A stretch of 64,000 nt of DNA from Curtobacterium sp. VKM Ac-1395. Lineage in GTDB: Bacteria; Actinomycetota; Actinomycetes; Actinomycetales; Microbacteriaceae. The notes beneath the pieces were generated by a model. The model did no database searches and was not told the DNA's origin. It saw only the letters and a list, made by a program, of their open reading frames with translations. Made by a program: the position numbers and the translations under genes. The DNA is taken from assembly GCF_015350975.1 (NCBI RefSeq), contig NZ_JADKRX010000001.1, forward strand, positions 824,733-888,732, read 5' to 3'. Shown in pieces: positions 56,504 to 64,000 of the stretch (positions within the stretch are counted from its first letter, which is position 1; each line of letters opens with the position of its first letter).

Positions 56504-57124
56504 ATGGCGACGCTCACGCCGCTCGCGTACGCCGCGCTCGGACTCCTCAACGAGGGGCCGTCGCACCCGTACGAGATGTTCCAGACCATGACCCACCGCC
56601 GCGACGCACGGAACGTGAAGGTGCGGCCCGGCACGCTCTACCACCAGGTCGGCCGCCTGGTGGAGCACGGGCACGCGGCCGTCGTCGGCACCGACCGGGC
56701 GGGGAACCGTCCCGAGCGCACGACCTACGCGATCACGGACGCCGGCCGGGAAGCCCTGCACGACGGGCTGCTCGAGCTCATCTCCGCCCCGGCCGACGAG
56801 TACCCGGTCTTCCACCTGGCGCTCGCGGAGATCGAGAACCTCCCGCAGGACGAGGCCGTCTCCTCCCTCGTCGACCGGATCGCCGCCCTCGGGGCCCAGC
56901 GGACCGAACTCGACGAGATCCGTGCCGTCGTCTCGGCCAAGGCGTTGCCCGAGCGCTGGTGGCTGGACGTGTCGTACGTCCATGCGATGCTCACCGCTCA
57001 GATCGAGTGGCTCCGCGCCACGGTCGCCCGCATCGAGAGCGGCGACGTCCCCTGGACGGAACCCGGCACCGGCCCGGCCGTCCCTCCCCACACCTCCACG
57101 AACAGCAAGGAACCCACTCGATGA
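56504..57124 (+). CDS. PadR-family transcriptional regulator
   Basis: The 206-residue protein has the winged-helix start TPLAYAALGLLNEGPSHPYEMFQTM, then RPGTLYHQVGRLVEHGHAAVV and TTYAITDAGREALHDGL, all PadR. A C-terminal helical domain (about 100-190) is of the Vir/PadR type. GGAGG lies just before the ATG. The stop overlaps the ATG of the MFS efflux gene (ATGA), so it probably represses itself and the pump until a drug binds. Confidence 0.92.
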   Translation: MATLTPLAYAALGLLNEGPSHPYEMFQTMTHRRDARNVKVRPGTLYHQVGRLVEHGHAAVVGTDRAGNRPERTTYAITDAGREALHDGLLELISAPADEYPVFHLALAEIENLPQDEAVSSLVDRIAALGAQRTELDEIRAVVSAKALPERWWLDVSYVHAMLTAQIEWLRATVARIESGDVPWTEPGTGPAVPPHTSTNSKEPTR

Positions 57125-58716
57125 CCACCGTCACGCCTCCGCGGACGACCGAGAAGAAGCCGTGGCCAGCCCTCTGGGCCCTGGTCGTCGGCTTCTTCAT
57201 GATCCTCGTCGACTCGACCATCGTGTCCGTCGCCACCCCGACCATCGCCAAGGCCCTCGACGCGGACATCAACGCCGTGATCTGGGTGACCAGCGCCTAC
57301 CTGCTCGCGTACGCGGTGCCCCTGCTCATCACCGGGCGTCTCGGTGACCGCTTCGGCCCGAAGGTGCTCTACCAGGTCGGCCTCGTCGTCTTCACCCTGG
57401 CCAGCCTCTGGTGCGGCCTGGCCGGTTCGATCGAGGTCCTCATCATCGCCCGCGTGGTCCAGGGCCTCGGCGCCGCGATGATGACCCCGCAGACGATGGC
57501 CGTCATCACGCGCATCTTCCCGCCGCAGAACCGTGGCGCCGCCATGGGTCTCTGGGGCGCGGTCGCCGGTGTCGCCTCGCTCGTCGGCCCGATCCTCGGC
57601 GGCCTGCTCGTCGACGGCTTCGGCTGGGAGTGGATCTTCTTCGTCAACGTCCCCGTCGGCGTGGTCGCCTTCGTGCTCGCGCAGCGCTTCGTCCCGACGT
57701 TCGACCGTCACCGACACCGCTTCGACTACCTCGGCATCGTGCTCTCGGCGGTCGGCCTCTTCCTGCTCGTCTTCGGCATCCAGGAGGGCGAGACCTACGA
57801 CTGGGGCACCATCACCGGCCCGATCTCGGTCTGGTCGCTGATCATCGGCGGCATCGTCGTGCTCATCGCCTTCGTGGTGTGGCAGGGCGTGCAGAAGGGC
57901 GAGCCGCTGCTGCCGCTCGGCCTGTTCAAGGACCGCAACTTCACCCTCGCGAACATCGCGATCACGGCCGTCGGCGTCGCCATCTCGTCGTTCGCACTGC
58001 CGATCATGCTGTGGGCGCAGGACGTCCTCCGGTTCTCGCCGACCCAGGCGGCGCTGCTGCTCGTGCCGCAGGCCGTGATCTCGGCCGGGCTCGCACCGTT
58101 CGTCGGCAAGAAGCTCACCGTGTGGAACCCGCGCTGGGTCGCCGCGTTCGGCCTCGCCTGCTTCTCGGGCGGCCTGTTCTGGTTCGCCGCCCTGCTGAGC
58201 GCCAACGCCGACTGGGGATGGGTGCTCCTGCCGAGCGCGCTCCTGGGCCTCGCGAACGCCTGCATGTGGGGTCCGCTGTCGGTCTCGGCGACCCGCAACC
58301 TGTCCCCGCGCCTGGCCGGTGCCGGGTCGGGCGTCTACAACACCACGCGGCAGATCGGTGCCGTCCTCGGTTCGGCCGGCATCGCCGCACTGATCGAGGC
58401 CCGCATCACGGCCAACTTCCCGTCGGGTGCGGGTGGCTCGTCCGCGGGCGGTGCCGAGCAGCAGATCGGTTCGCTGCCGGGCTTCCTGCTCGACCCGTTC
58501 TCGAAGGCGATGGGGCAGTCCCTCATCCTGCCGGCGGTCGTGCTCGTCGCGGCCATCGTCGCCGCGCTGTTCCTCGCGAAGCCGAAGCAGACCGTGGCCT
58601 GGGCCCAGACGGGTGCGGTCACGACCCAGCCCGACGCCGAGGCCCCCGCCGCCTCGACTGCGCCCGAACAGGAGCTCGCGGCGACCGACCACCACGGCAA
58701 GCACGCCAGCGCCTAG
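57121..58716 (+). CDS. DHA2-family (14-TM) MFS drug efflux transporter
   Basis: The 531-residue protein has about 14 helices. MFS motif D1/A is seen in FMILVDSTIVSVATPTIAKAL and GRLGDRFGPKVLY; motif C is in GAVAGVASLVGPILGGLL; WIFFVNVPVGV is typical of EmrB/QacA proteins. It expels hydrophobic compounds by proton exchange. The C-terminal tail is soluble and His-rich (DHHGKHASA). Operon partner of the PadR gene. Confidence 0.93.
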   Translation: MTTVTPPRTTEKKPWPALWALVVGFFMILVDSTIVSVATPTIAKALDADINAVIWVTSAYLLAYAVPLLITGRLGDRFGPKVLYQVGLVVFTLASLWCGLAGSIEVLIIARVVQGLGAAMMTPQTMAVITRIFPPQNRGAAMGLWGAVAGVASLVGPILGGLLVDGFGWEWIFFVNVPVGVVAFVLAQRFVPTFDRHRHRFDYLGIVLSAVGLFLLVFGIQEGETYDWGTITGPISVWSLIIGGIVVLIAFVVWQGVQKGEPLLPLGLFKDRNFTLANIAITAVGVAISSFALPIMLWAQDVLRFSPTQAALLLVPQAVISAGLAPFVGKKLTVWNPRWVAAFGLACFSGGLFWFAALLSANADWGWVLLPSALLGLANACMWGPLSVSATRNLSPRLAGAGSGVYNTTRQIGAVLGSAGIAALIEARITANFPSGAGGSSAGGAEQQIGSLPGFLLDPFSKAMGQSLILPAVVLVAAIVAALFLAKPKQTVAWAQTGAVTTQPDAEAPAASTAPEQELAATDHHGKHASA

Positions 58717-58731
58717 CCGTCCCCGCACGCC

Positions 58732-58771
58732 CGGAGAGCCCCCGACCACGACCAGTGGCCGGGGGCTCTCC
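58732..58771 (+). terminator. Terminator of the padR-MFS operon
   Basis: GGAGAGCCCCCG and CGGGGGCTCTCC form a perfect stem with a GACCACGACCAGTGGC loop region. It starts 15 bp after the stop. Confidence 0.85.
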
Positions 58772-58888
58772 ACGTCCGCCGGACAGTCCCGCGCCCCCGA
58801 GTCCCGACGCACGCGCGACGACCTCGACGTCCTACGACAGCGACGTCGCCGGCGAGAGCGGTCTGGGACGCGGGCCGGAGGCGCCGCC

Positions 58889-59764
58889 TCAGTCCCGCCG
58901 CGACAGGTGCGCCCGGGTCAGCGCGTCCATCTCCTCGTCGGTGAGGGCGTCGACGTCGCGGGCCTCGCGGCGGTCGGTCCGCTGCCACCGCACGAACAGG
59001 GAGATGAGCACGGGGACGTCCGCGACCTCGGCGATGAACCAGAGCAGGTCCCCGGCCAGGTGCTGGTCCCGCAGCGGCGACGGGAACCACGCCGGCCCCG
59101 ACGCCATCACGGTCGCCCCGTCGAGCACGTGGTTCGTGATCCGCAGCACGATGCCCGGGATCGCGTCGAGCATCAGCTCCACGAAGGCGAGCAGGAACTC
59201 GGCGGTCACGAACGTCGACGAGCGCAGCACACCGGGCTCGGACAGGGGCGCGAGCAGAGCGAACCCGAGCATCGGTACGAGGACCGTGATCGCGACCGCG
59301 CCGACCGAGGACGTGCGGATCAGGGCCGACAGCGGTGTCAGCAGCAGGCAGAACAGCGCGAGGGCGACGAGCGGGGACACGATCGCCGTCCCGAGCACGC
59401 GCACCGGGCGTGACTCCATGACCGCGGAGGTGGCGCGGGCGAGACGAGCCGGGCCTCCCGTCCGGAGCAACGTGACGGGCGCGGCGAACGCGGCGAACGT
59501 GGGGACCGCGAAGAAGAGCAGTGCCAGGCGCAGGACGAACGCCCACCGCAGCGTCTGGTCGTACACGCCGACGATGCCGAACTGCAGCACCGCGAACAGG
59601 GCCAGCGCCCCGGCGAACGACAGCGACCGCCACCAGGGCCAGGGGCTCCCGGAGCGGTGCGCGCCGACCACGAGCCAGCCGTAGGTCCCCGCCGCGAGGA
59701 CGAGGAGTGCGACCGCCAGCGGGTCGACGTGCCAGATGCTCCAGAACTCGGACGGTGACGGCGT
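58889..59764 (-). CDS. CtaG-like cytochrome c oxidase assembly membrane protein, non-canonical start
   Basis: The 291-residue reading has about seven helices. It has the CtaG/Caa3 pattern: FWSIWHVDPLAVALLVLAAG in helix 1, then RWAFVLRLALLFFAVPTFAAFAAPVTLL and PGIVLRITNHVLDG. The first helix lies upstream of the first in-frame GTG (59671), and no ATG, GTG or TTG precedes it before the in-frame stop at 59795-59797. A perfect AGGAGG at 59771-59776 stands six bases before an ACG, so I place the start there. Either ACG is used, or a sequencing or real mutation has hit the start codon. Confidence 0.7.
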   Translation of the reverse strand, partial: TPSPSEFWSIWHVDPLAVALLVLAAGTYGWLVVGAHRSGSPWPWWRSLSFAGALALFAVLQFGIVGVYDQTLRWAFVLRLALLFFAVPTFAAFAAPVTLLRTGGPARLARATSAVMESRPVRVLGTAIVSPLVALALFCLLLTPLSALIRTSSVGAVAITVLVPMLGFALLAPLSEPGVLRSSTFVTAEFLLAFVELMLDAIPGIVLRITNHVLDGATVMASGPAWFPSPLRDQHLAGDLLWFIAEVADVPVLISLFVRWQRTDRREARDVDALTDEEMDALTRAHLSRRD

Positions 59765-59955
59765 GGGGTGCCTCCTGCGGATCGCGCTGCAGGATCATCC
59801 TGCGACCGCGGAGCCGCGGTGGTCGGTCGAATCCGGTGAGAAGCGGCTCAGGCGCAGGGCGTCCGTGCGACACCGGCGTTCCACGTCGCCGCCTGCGCCC
59901 GCCGCCGACACACCTGCTCGATCGGTCAGCCGAACGTCACCGGATGGCGCTACAG

Positions 59956-59973
59956 TGGTCGTTGTCTTGACCA
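59956..59973. promoter_or_regulatory. Candidate Fur-family operator
   Basis: TGGTC-GTTGTCTT-GACCA is a perfect inverted repeat 20 bp before the Fur-family gene and just downstream of a TACAGT-like -10. Autoregulation is expected. Confidence 0.5.
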
Positions 59974-59993
59974 GCGCAAAAGAAGGGGTCCTC

Positions 59994-60443
59994 ATGGATG
60001 ACGACGCAGATCTGCTCCGCACCGCCGGACTCCGCGTCACGACCCCGCGTCTCGCCGTCCTCCGGGCGACCGAGACCATGCCGCACGCGACGGCTGACGA
60101 CCTGGTCACGGCGCTCGCCGCCGAACTGCCGACCACGAGCCACCAGGCGGTCTACGGCGTCCTCGCGGCACTGACCGGCGCCGGACTGGTCCGACGCATC
60201 GAGCCAGCCGGCAGCCCCGCGCGGTACGAACGGCGCACCGGCGACAACCACCACCACATCGTGTGCACGATGTGCGGCGCGATCGCGGACGTCGACTGCG
60301 CGGTGGGCCATGCGCCCTGCCTGACGCCGTCCGACACCCACGGCTTCGCGGTCACCACAGCCGAGGTCACCTACTGGGGCATCTGCGACGCGTGCGCTGC
60401 AGCGGAACGCGTCGACGCTGACGTCGAGCCGGTCCCCGCCTGA
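59994..60443 (+). CDS. Fur-family regulator (peroxide/catalase type)
   Basis: The 149-residue protein has the winged helix [20 protein letters not shown] and [26 protein letters not shown]. The metal sites are [20 protein letters not shown] and, near the C-terminus, [10 protein letters not shown]: two CxxC pairs for structural zinc. Its place 79 bp before a catalase gene matches FurA/CatR/PerR regulators that repress catalase and respond to peroxide. Confidence 0.92.
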   Translation: MDDDADLLRTAGLRVTTPRLAVLRATETMPHATADDLVTALAAELPTTSHQAVYGVLAALTGAGLVRRIEPAGSPARYERRTGDNHHHIVCTMCGAIADVDCAVGHAPCLTPSDTHGFAVTTAEVTYWGICDACAAAERVDADVEPVPA

Positions 60444-60522
60444 CCCACCGTCGGCCGCCACGGCCGACCCCATGAGCCACCCGAGCATCCCCGTCCGAAC
60501 CAGCCCCACCCCAGGAGGAACC

Positions 60523-62052
60523 GTGTCCGACCAGAACACGCCGACCGGCACCCCGTCCACCACTCCCACCACGACGACCAACAGCGGCGCCCCCGTCTCG
60601 AGCGACGAGCACTCGATGGGTGTCGGCGCTGACGGGCCCATCGCCCTGCACGACCACTACCTCGTCGAGAAGCTCGCGCAGTTCAACCGCGAGCGCGTCC
60701 CGGAGCGCGTCGTCCACGCGAAGGGCGGCGGCGCGTTCGGCACGTTCACCGTCACGCAGGACGTCAGCCGCTTCACCCGCGCCGCGTTCCTGCAGCCGGG
60801 TCAGCAGACCGAGATGCTCGCGCGCTTCTCCAGCGTCGCCGGCGAGCAGGGCTCCCCGGACACCTGGCGCGACCCCCGCGGCTTCGCGCTGAAGTTCTAC
60901 ACGACCGAGGGCAACTACGACCTCGTCGGCAACAACACCCCGGTGTTCTTCATCCGCGACGGCATCAAGTTCCCCGACTTCATCCGCTCGCAGAAGCGCC
61001 TGCCGGGTTCGCACCTCCGCGACCACGACATGCAGTGGGACTTCTGGACCCTGTCGCCCGAGTCGGCGCACCAGGTCACGTGGCTGATGGGCGACCGCGG
61101 CCTGCCGTCGAGCTGGCGCCACATGGACGGCTTCGGGTCGCACACGTACCAGTGGATCAACGCCGACGGCGAGCGCTTCTGGGTGAAGTACCACTTCAGC
61201 ACCGAGCAGGGCCACGCGACGCTGACGCAGGAGGACGCCGACCGCATCGCCGGTGAGGACGCCGACTTCCACATCCGCGACCTCCACGAGGCGATCGAGC
61301 GTGGCGACAACCCGCGCTGGACCCTCGCGGTGCAGGTCATGCCGTACGAGGACGCTGCCAGCTACCGCTTCAACCCGTTCGACCTGACGAAGGTGTGGCC
61401 GCACGCGGACTACCCCCTCATCGAGGTCGGCACGATGGAGCTCAACCGCAACCCGGAGAACTACTTCGCGCAGATCGAGCAGGCGACCTTCGCCCCCTCG
61501 AACTTCGTGCCCGGCATCGCGGCCAGCCCCGACAAGATGCTCCTCGCGCGCATCTTCAGCTACGCGGACGCCCACCGCTACCGCGTCGGCACGAACCACG
61601 CGCAGCTGCCGGTGAACGCCCCGAAGAACGAGGTGCACTCGTACTCGAAGGACGGCGCCATGCGCTTCGACTTCCAGAAGTCCGAGGTCCCCGTCTACGC
61701 GCCGAACTCCCTCGGTGGCGCGCACGCCGACCCGAACGCCACCGACGACGCCCCCGGGTGGGAGTCCGACGGCGCGCTGCAGCGCTCCGCCGCGACGCTC
61801 CACCCCGAGGACGACGACTTCGGCCAGGCCGGCACGCTCTACCGTGAGGTCCTCGACGACGCCGCCCGCGAGCGCCTGGTCGGCAACATCGCCGGGCACG
61901 TCTCGAAGGTGACGCGCGACGACCTGCGCGAGCGCGTGTTCGCGTTCTGGACCAACGTCGACCCCGACCTGGGTGCGCGCGTGCGCGCCGCGGTCGCGCC
62001 GAGCGCGCCGGGATCGAACGAGGACCCGGAGAAGGTCGCGGTCCAGGCGTAA
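60523..62052 (+). CDS. Monofunctional heme catalase
   Basis: The 509-residue clade-3-like small-subunit catalase has catalytic His65 in [12 protein letters not shown], the distal Asn in [13 protein letters not shown], and the proximal heme Tyr in [14 protein letters not shown] (about 347). It breaks down hydrogen peroxide in the cytoplasm. The GTG with AGGAGG five bases before it is chosen; an in-frame ATG 17 codons earlier lacks a site. It is controlled by, and probably cotranscribed with, the Fur-family gene. Confidence 0.95.
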   Translation: MSDQNTPTGTPSTTPTTTTNSGAPVSSDEHSMGVGADGPIALHDHYLVEKLAQFNRERVPERVVHAKGGGAFGTFTVTQDVSRFTRAAFLQPGQQTEMLARFSSVAGEQGSPDTWRDPRGFALKFYTTEGNYDLVGNNTPVFFIRDGIKFPDFIRSQKRLPGSHLRDHDMQWDFWTLSPESAHQVTWLMGDRGLPSSWRHMDGFGSHTYQWINADGERFWVKYHFSTEQGHATLTQEDADRIAGEDADFHIRDLHEAIERGDNPRWTLAVQVMPYEDAASYRFNPFDLTKVWPHADYPLIEVGTMELNRNPENYFAQIEQATFAPSNFVPGIAASPDKMLLARIFSYADAHRYRVGTNHAQLPVNAPKNEVHSYSKDGAMRFDFQKSEVPVYAPNSLGGAHADPNATDDAPGWESDGALQRSAATLHPEDDDFGQAGTLYREVLDDAARERLVGNIAGHVSKVTRDDLRERVFAFWTNVDPDLGARVRAAVAPSAPGSNEDPEKVAVQA

Positions 62053-62070
62053 GCCCCAGCCGTTCCACAC

Positions 62071-62112
62071 AGACGGGAGGCACGGTGCCAGCTGGCACCG
62101 TGCCTCCCGTCT
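62071..62112. terminator. Perfect 42-bp palindrome, terminator
   Basis: A 21-bp arm (AGACGGGAGGCACGGTGCCAG, given as 62071-62091) is followed directly by its exact reverse complement. It lies between the convergent catalase and NodA-like genes and shares its core with 8738 and 16593. Confidence 0.85.
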
Positions 62113-62126
62113 GTCGTCTGGCTGGA

Positions 62127-62693
62127 TCAGACCTGTTGTCCGTTGAGCCAGATGGGGCCGGTCGGCCAGTCCCCGAGTGCTGCCGTCACCGGGCGCACCA
62201 TCCAGCCGCCCTGCTCGGTGTTGGTGATGCCGGCGCCCTCGGCGGTGAAGGCGTTGAACGTGCCGACGGCCTCGGGGAACTCGTGCCAGCCGAGGTGGCT
62301 GTAGAACGGGATGCGGTCCTCACCCGCGCCGAGGAAGCCGAACGGCACGCGCAGCCCGTCGAGCACGGCGTGCGTGCGCGTCATGAGCTCGCGACCGACA
62401 CCCGTTCCCTGTAGTCGTGGGGCGACCGCCACGAGGCCCGTGTCGCCGACCAGGACGTCCTCGCCGCCCACCGTGACGAACATCCGCCGGATGCCCACGT
62501 GCGCCAGGACCACACCGTCCTCGTCGTGCGCGAGCACGCGACGCTCGGGCTGCATCCCGGACCAGCTGCGGCCGCCCACGTACCAGTGCGACCAGTCCGG
62601 GAACGCCTGCCCCAGCATCGCCGCGATCGCCTCGTGGTCGGGGAGTGACAGCGTGCTCTCCTCGACCACCTCCCACCGGATGTCGTCGCTCAT
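62127..62693 (-). CDS. NodA-like N-acyltransferase (GNAT superfamily)
   Basis: The 188-residue protein follows the rhizobial NodA pattern nearly end to end as I remember it: IRWEVVEESTLSLPDH, then GGRSWSGMQPERRVLAHDEDGVVLAH, GIRRMFVTVG, EDVLVGDTGLVAVAPRLQGTGVGRELM, LRVPFGFLG, and a closing WPTGPIWLNGQQV (NodA: EWPTGTLIDRNG). The GNAT acetyl-CoA loop is QGTGVG. NodA attaches a fatty acyl chain to de-N-acetylated chitooligosaccharide. No nodB or nodC is in the window, so the true acceptor may be another amino sugar or peptide. The ATG at 62693 has GGATGG upstream. Confidence 0.75.
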   Translation of the reverse strand: MSDDIRWEVVEESTLSLPDHEAIAAMLGQAFPDWSHWYVGGRSWSGMQPERRVLAHDEDGVVLAHVGIRRMFVTVGGEDVLVGDTGLVAVAPRLQGTGVGRELMTRTHAVLDGLRVPFGFLGAGEDRIPFYSHLGWHEFPEAVGTFNAFTAEGAGITNTEQGGWMVRPVTAALGDWPTGPIWLNGQQV

Positions 62694-62739
62694 CGGTCCA
62701 TCCTGCACGGTGCTGCTGCGAGGGGTTGCACTGTCATGC

Positions 62740-62763
62740 TGACCGGTAATACGTTACAGGTCA
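62740..62763. promoter_or_regulatory. 24-bp palindrome in divergent promoter region
   Basis: TGACC-n-GTAA-n4-TTAC-n-GGTCA is a perfect two-part dyad. It lies 47 bp upstream of the NodA-like gene and 37 bp upstream of the small secreted peptide gene. It probably binds one dimeric repressor controlling both directions. Confidence 0.65.
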
Positions 62764-62799
62764 CCACGAGGGGTTCGCGGGACACGGGGAGGAAGAACC

Positions 62800-63078
62800 A
62801 TGATCACGAAGTTCGTGCTCGGAGCAGCCATCATCGGCACGGTCGTCAGCGGCGGCATCGCGTTGGACGTCGTGCGGGCGCCGGAGGCGAAGGCGGCGGC
62901 GTGCTACGGGTCGGTCAGCATCTGGAAGGGGAAGAACAACACCTGCTCGTCCGCGCGCCACTGGGACGCCATCAAGAACTCCAACGCCAAGTACGGCGCC
63001 TGGGTCGGCAAGGGGAAGTGGTCGCAGCAGAATGCCTGCTGGGCGAACGTCGTCTCCTACGGGATGACGGCCAGGTAG
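62800..63078 (+). CDS. Small secreted Cys-containing basic peptide (92 aa)
   Basis: The signal peptide (about 1-33) has core FVLGAAIIGTVVSGGIAL and ends AKAAA. The mature part of about 59 residues opens ACYGSVSIWKGKNNTC and ends ACWANVVSYGMTAR, with three Cys, many Trp/Tyr/Lys, and net positive charge. The arrangement (RHW, GxWVGKGKW, SYG) loosely recalls lactococcin-972-like bacteriocins, but I cannot confirm it. It is followed without gap by a lipoprotein and a PG-binding/HlyD-like gene, as in peptide-export cassettes. GGGGAGG precedes the ATG. Confidence 0.75.
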   Translation: MITKFVLGAAIIGTVVSGGIALDVVRAPEAKAAACYGSVSIWKGKNNTCSSARHWDAIKNSNAKYGAWVGKGKWSQQNACWANVVSYGMTAR

Positions 63079-63705
63079 ATGCGGTTTCGAGAGCACGGCC
63101 GCGCCGCGGCGGTCGTCCCGGGCGCGGTCGTGGTCTCGTTGTTGCTGACGGGTTGCTCCGCTGACGAGGCTCCGGGTGCGATCGGGGGCACCGACCACGC
63201 CTCGTTGGAGCGTGCGGGGCCTTGGGCCGAGGACTTCCGGGACGCGCTCGCCCACGGTGTCTCTGACTACGAGGCGGGCATCCTCTCCGATGGGCAGGTG
63301 ACGATTGCCGAGGTCGAGGATGCACACGACCGGATCGGTCGGTGTCTTGAGGACTCCGGCTACACGATCATGTACAGCGCCGATGGCGGTTTCGAGATCG
63401 GGAGTCTGCGCGGCGGATCGCCGAGCAACGACATGACCCGGACGAACGCGGTGCTCGAAGCATGCGAGAAGCGGTACGACGAGTACGTGACCATGCTCTT
63501 CCAGGAGACACGGCGCAACCCGGAGAAGCAGGACGAGGCGAAGATCACCGTCGCCTGTCTCCGCCGAGCTGGGATCGTCGGCAAGGCCTACACAGAACGG
63601 AAGTGGCAGTCCGAGTACGACAGCGGGGTCTTCTCGTTCAACGACTCCGACCCCCGCGCGCAGCAGTGCGACCTCGATCCGCTCGGACTCTGGCGGGACG
63701 GATGA
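63079..63705 (+). CDS. Lipoprotein of unknown function
   Basis: The 208-residue protein has a Tat-like Arg start and lipobox LLLTGC (Cys25). The mature part is mostly helical and acidic with four further Cys (RCLEDSGY, EACEKRYDEY, VACLRRAGI, QQCDLDP), which may pair outside the cell. The ATG follows the TAG of the peptide gene directly and the stop overlaps the next ATG, so the three genes form one operon. It could be an immunity or accessory lipoprotein for the peptide. Family unknown. Confidence 0.75.
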   Translation: MRFREHGRAAAVVPGAVVVSLLLTGCSADEAPGAIGGTDHASLERAGPWAEDFRDALAHGVSDYEAGILSDGQVTIAEVEDAHDRIGRCLEDSGYTIMYSADGGFEIGSLRGGSPSNDMTRTNAVLEACEKRYDEYVTMLFQETRRNPEKQDEAKITVACLRRAGIVGKAYTERKWQSEYDSGVFSFNDSDPRAQQCDLDPLGLWRDG

Positions 63706-64000
63706 GCCGGGGAGAGGGGGCCGTGTCCGGGCCGCTCATCGCTCTCGGCAGCGTGATCGTCGCGGCTGCGACAGCTGTCGGCGTCGTCGTCGCGCTCCCG
63801 GTCGGACCACCGGCGGCCCTCGCGACCGCGACACCCGCCGACACCGTCGCGGTGACGGAACGCTCGGACGCCGACGAGCGGCAGGTGCAGCTGGCGCTCG
63901 ACACCGGTGCGCCCCGGGCGGTCGTCACGACACGCGCGGGGACGGTCACGGCGTCGTCGTGCACGACCGGCGGAGTCCTGCGGAGCGGGCTCGAGATCGC
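63702..64000 (+). CDS. Peptidoglycan-binding/HlyD-like export protein, N-terminal part
   Basis: The gene is cut by the window end after 99 codons. What is seen is an N-terminal transmembrane helix (about 9-35) and a start of the extracytoplasmic domain, VAVTERSDADERQVQLALDTG, then VTTRAGTVTASSCTTGGVLRSGLEIA. This pattern is familiar from actinobacterial membrane-fusion-like proteins with a peptidoglycan-binding domain, usually followed by ABC transporter genes. The ATG overlaps the lipoprotein stop. The assignment is tentative until the rest is seen. Confidence 0.55.
   Translation, partial: MSRGEGAVSGPLIALGSVIVAAATAVGVVVALPVGPPAALATATPADTVAVTERSDADERQVQLALDTGAPRAVVTTRAGTVTASSCTTGGVLRSGLEI

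Noticed and set aside
56998..58812. 604-codon minus-strand frame opposite the MFS gene
   Set aside because: The composition (Asp/Arg/Gly-rich, no hydrophobic core) is that of an antisense frame.
60367..62070. 567-codon minus-strand frame opposite catalase
   Set aside because: Antisense of catalase; Val/Arg/Gly-rich with no motifs.
62071..62112. Phage or plasmid attachment site
   Set aside because: The perfect dyad sits between convergent genes like the other two copies, and no integrase or tRNA is nearby.

Overview
The window is high-GC, gene-dense actinobacterial chromosome. The gene content (DtxR/IdeR-type iron box, LAFTG sortase signals, purS-purQ-purL order, L,D-transpeptidase, LPXTG-like surface proteins, frequent GTG starts and 4-nt GTGA/ATGA overlaps) fits the order Micrococcales, and a Microbacteriaceae member close to Curtobacterium is my best guess; that genus call is inference. 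No rRNA, tRNA, CRISPR array, intact insertion sequence or prophage was recognised.

Layout. 1-4.6 kb: tail of a sugar transporter, a uronate-dehydrogenase-like gene, and a minus-strand operon TetR / degenerate ABC-ATPase-like / YhgE-Pip exporter. 4.7-11.3 kb: secreted subtilase, two small proteins, L,D-transpeptidase lipoprotein and a secreted Ig-like repeat protein. 11.7-18.8 kb: purA plus low-molecular-weight tyrosine phosphatase, NERD-domain protein, prolyl aminopeptidase, lone VapB-like antitoxin, SpoIIE-type phosphatase and CPBP protease.

18.9-34.6 kb is an exopolysaccharide locus. A plus-strand operon encodes a Wzz/BY-kinase fusion, a membrane-anchored Asp-box propeller and a WbaP-type initiating sugar transferase. 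A gene-poor, probably decayed 0.7-kb stretch follows, then a Wzy-like polymerase and an SGNH hydrolase. A seven-gene minus-strand operon then encodes four glycosyltransferases, two hexapeptide acyltransferases and a flippase, with a DUF4012 protein diverging from it. A Wzx/Wzy-type route is implied: priming on undecaprenyl phosphate, assembly and O-acetylation in the cytoplasm, flipping, polymerisation, and length control by the BY-kinase. The tyrosine phosphatase at 13.0 kb is a plausible partner of that kinase.

35-43.3 kb is a cell-surface island: a small LAFTG-anchored protein, a VanZ protein, two tandem paralogues of unknown family, and an 1816-residue LAFTG-anchored protein with about 15 Ig-like repeats. 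CCCC-N5-GGGG palindromes recur upstream of these genes and of the Ig-like protein at 10-11.3 kb. They may mark a shared surface regulon.

43.4-62 kb is mostly housekeeping and stress: SRAP protein, two related membrane proteins, Ohr, YchJ, a short-chain dehydrogenase, aroE, an iron-siderophore binding protein under an iron box, DUF1304, chorismate mutase plus lactonase, a 2-hydroxyacid dehydrogenase behind purSQL, a PadR-MFS pair, a CtaG-like protein without a normal start codon, and a Fur-catalase pair. 62.1-64 kb holds a NodA-like acyltransferase divergent, across a 24-bp palindrome, from a putative operon for a small secreted Cys-containing peptide, a lipoprotein and the start of a peptidoglycan-binding/HlyD-like protein. 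That cluster is the part most likely to hide something new.
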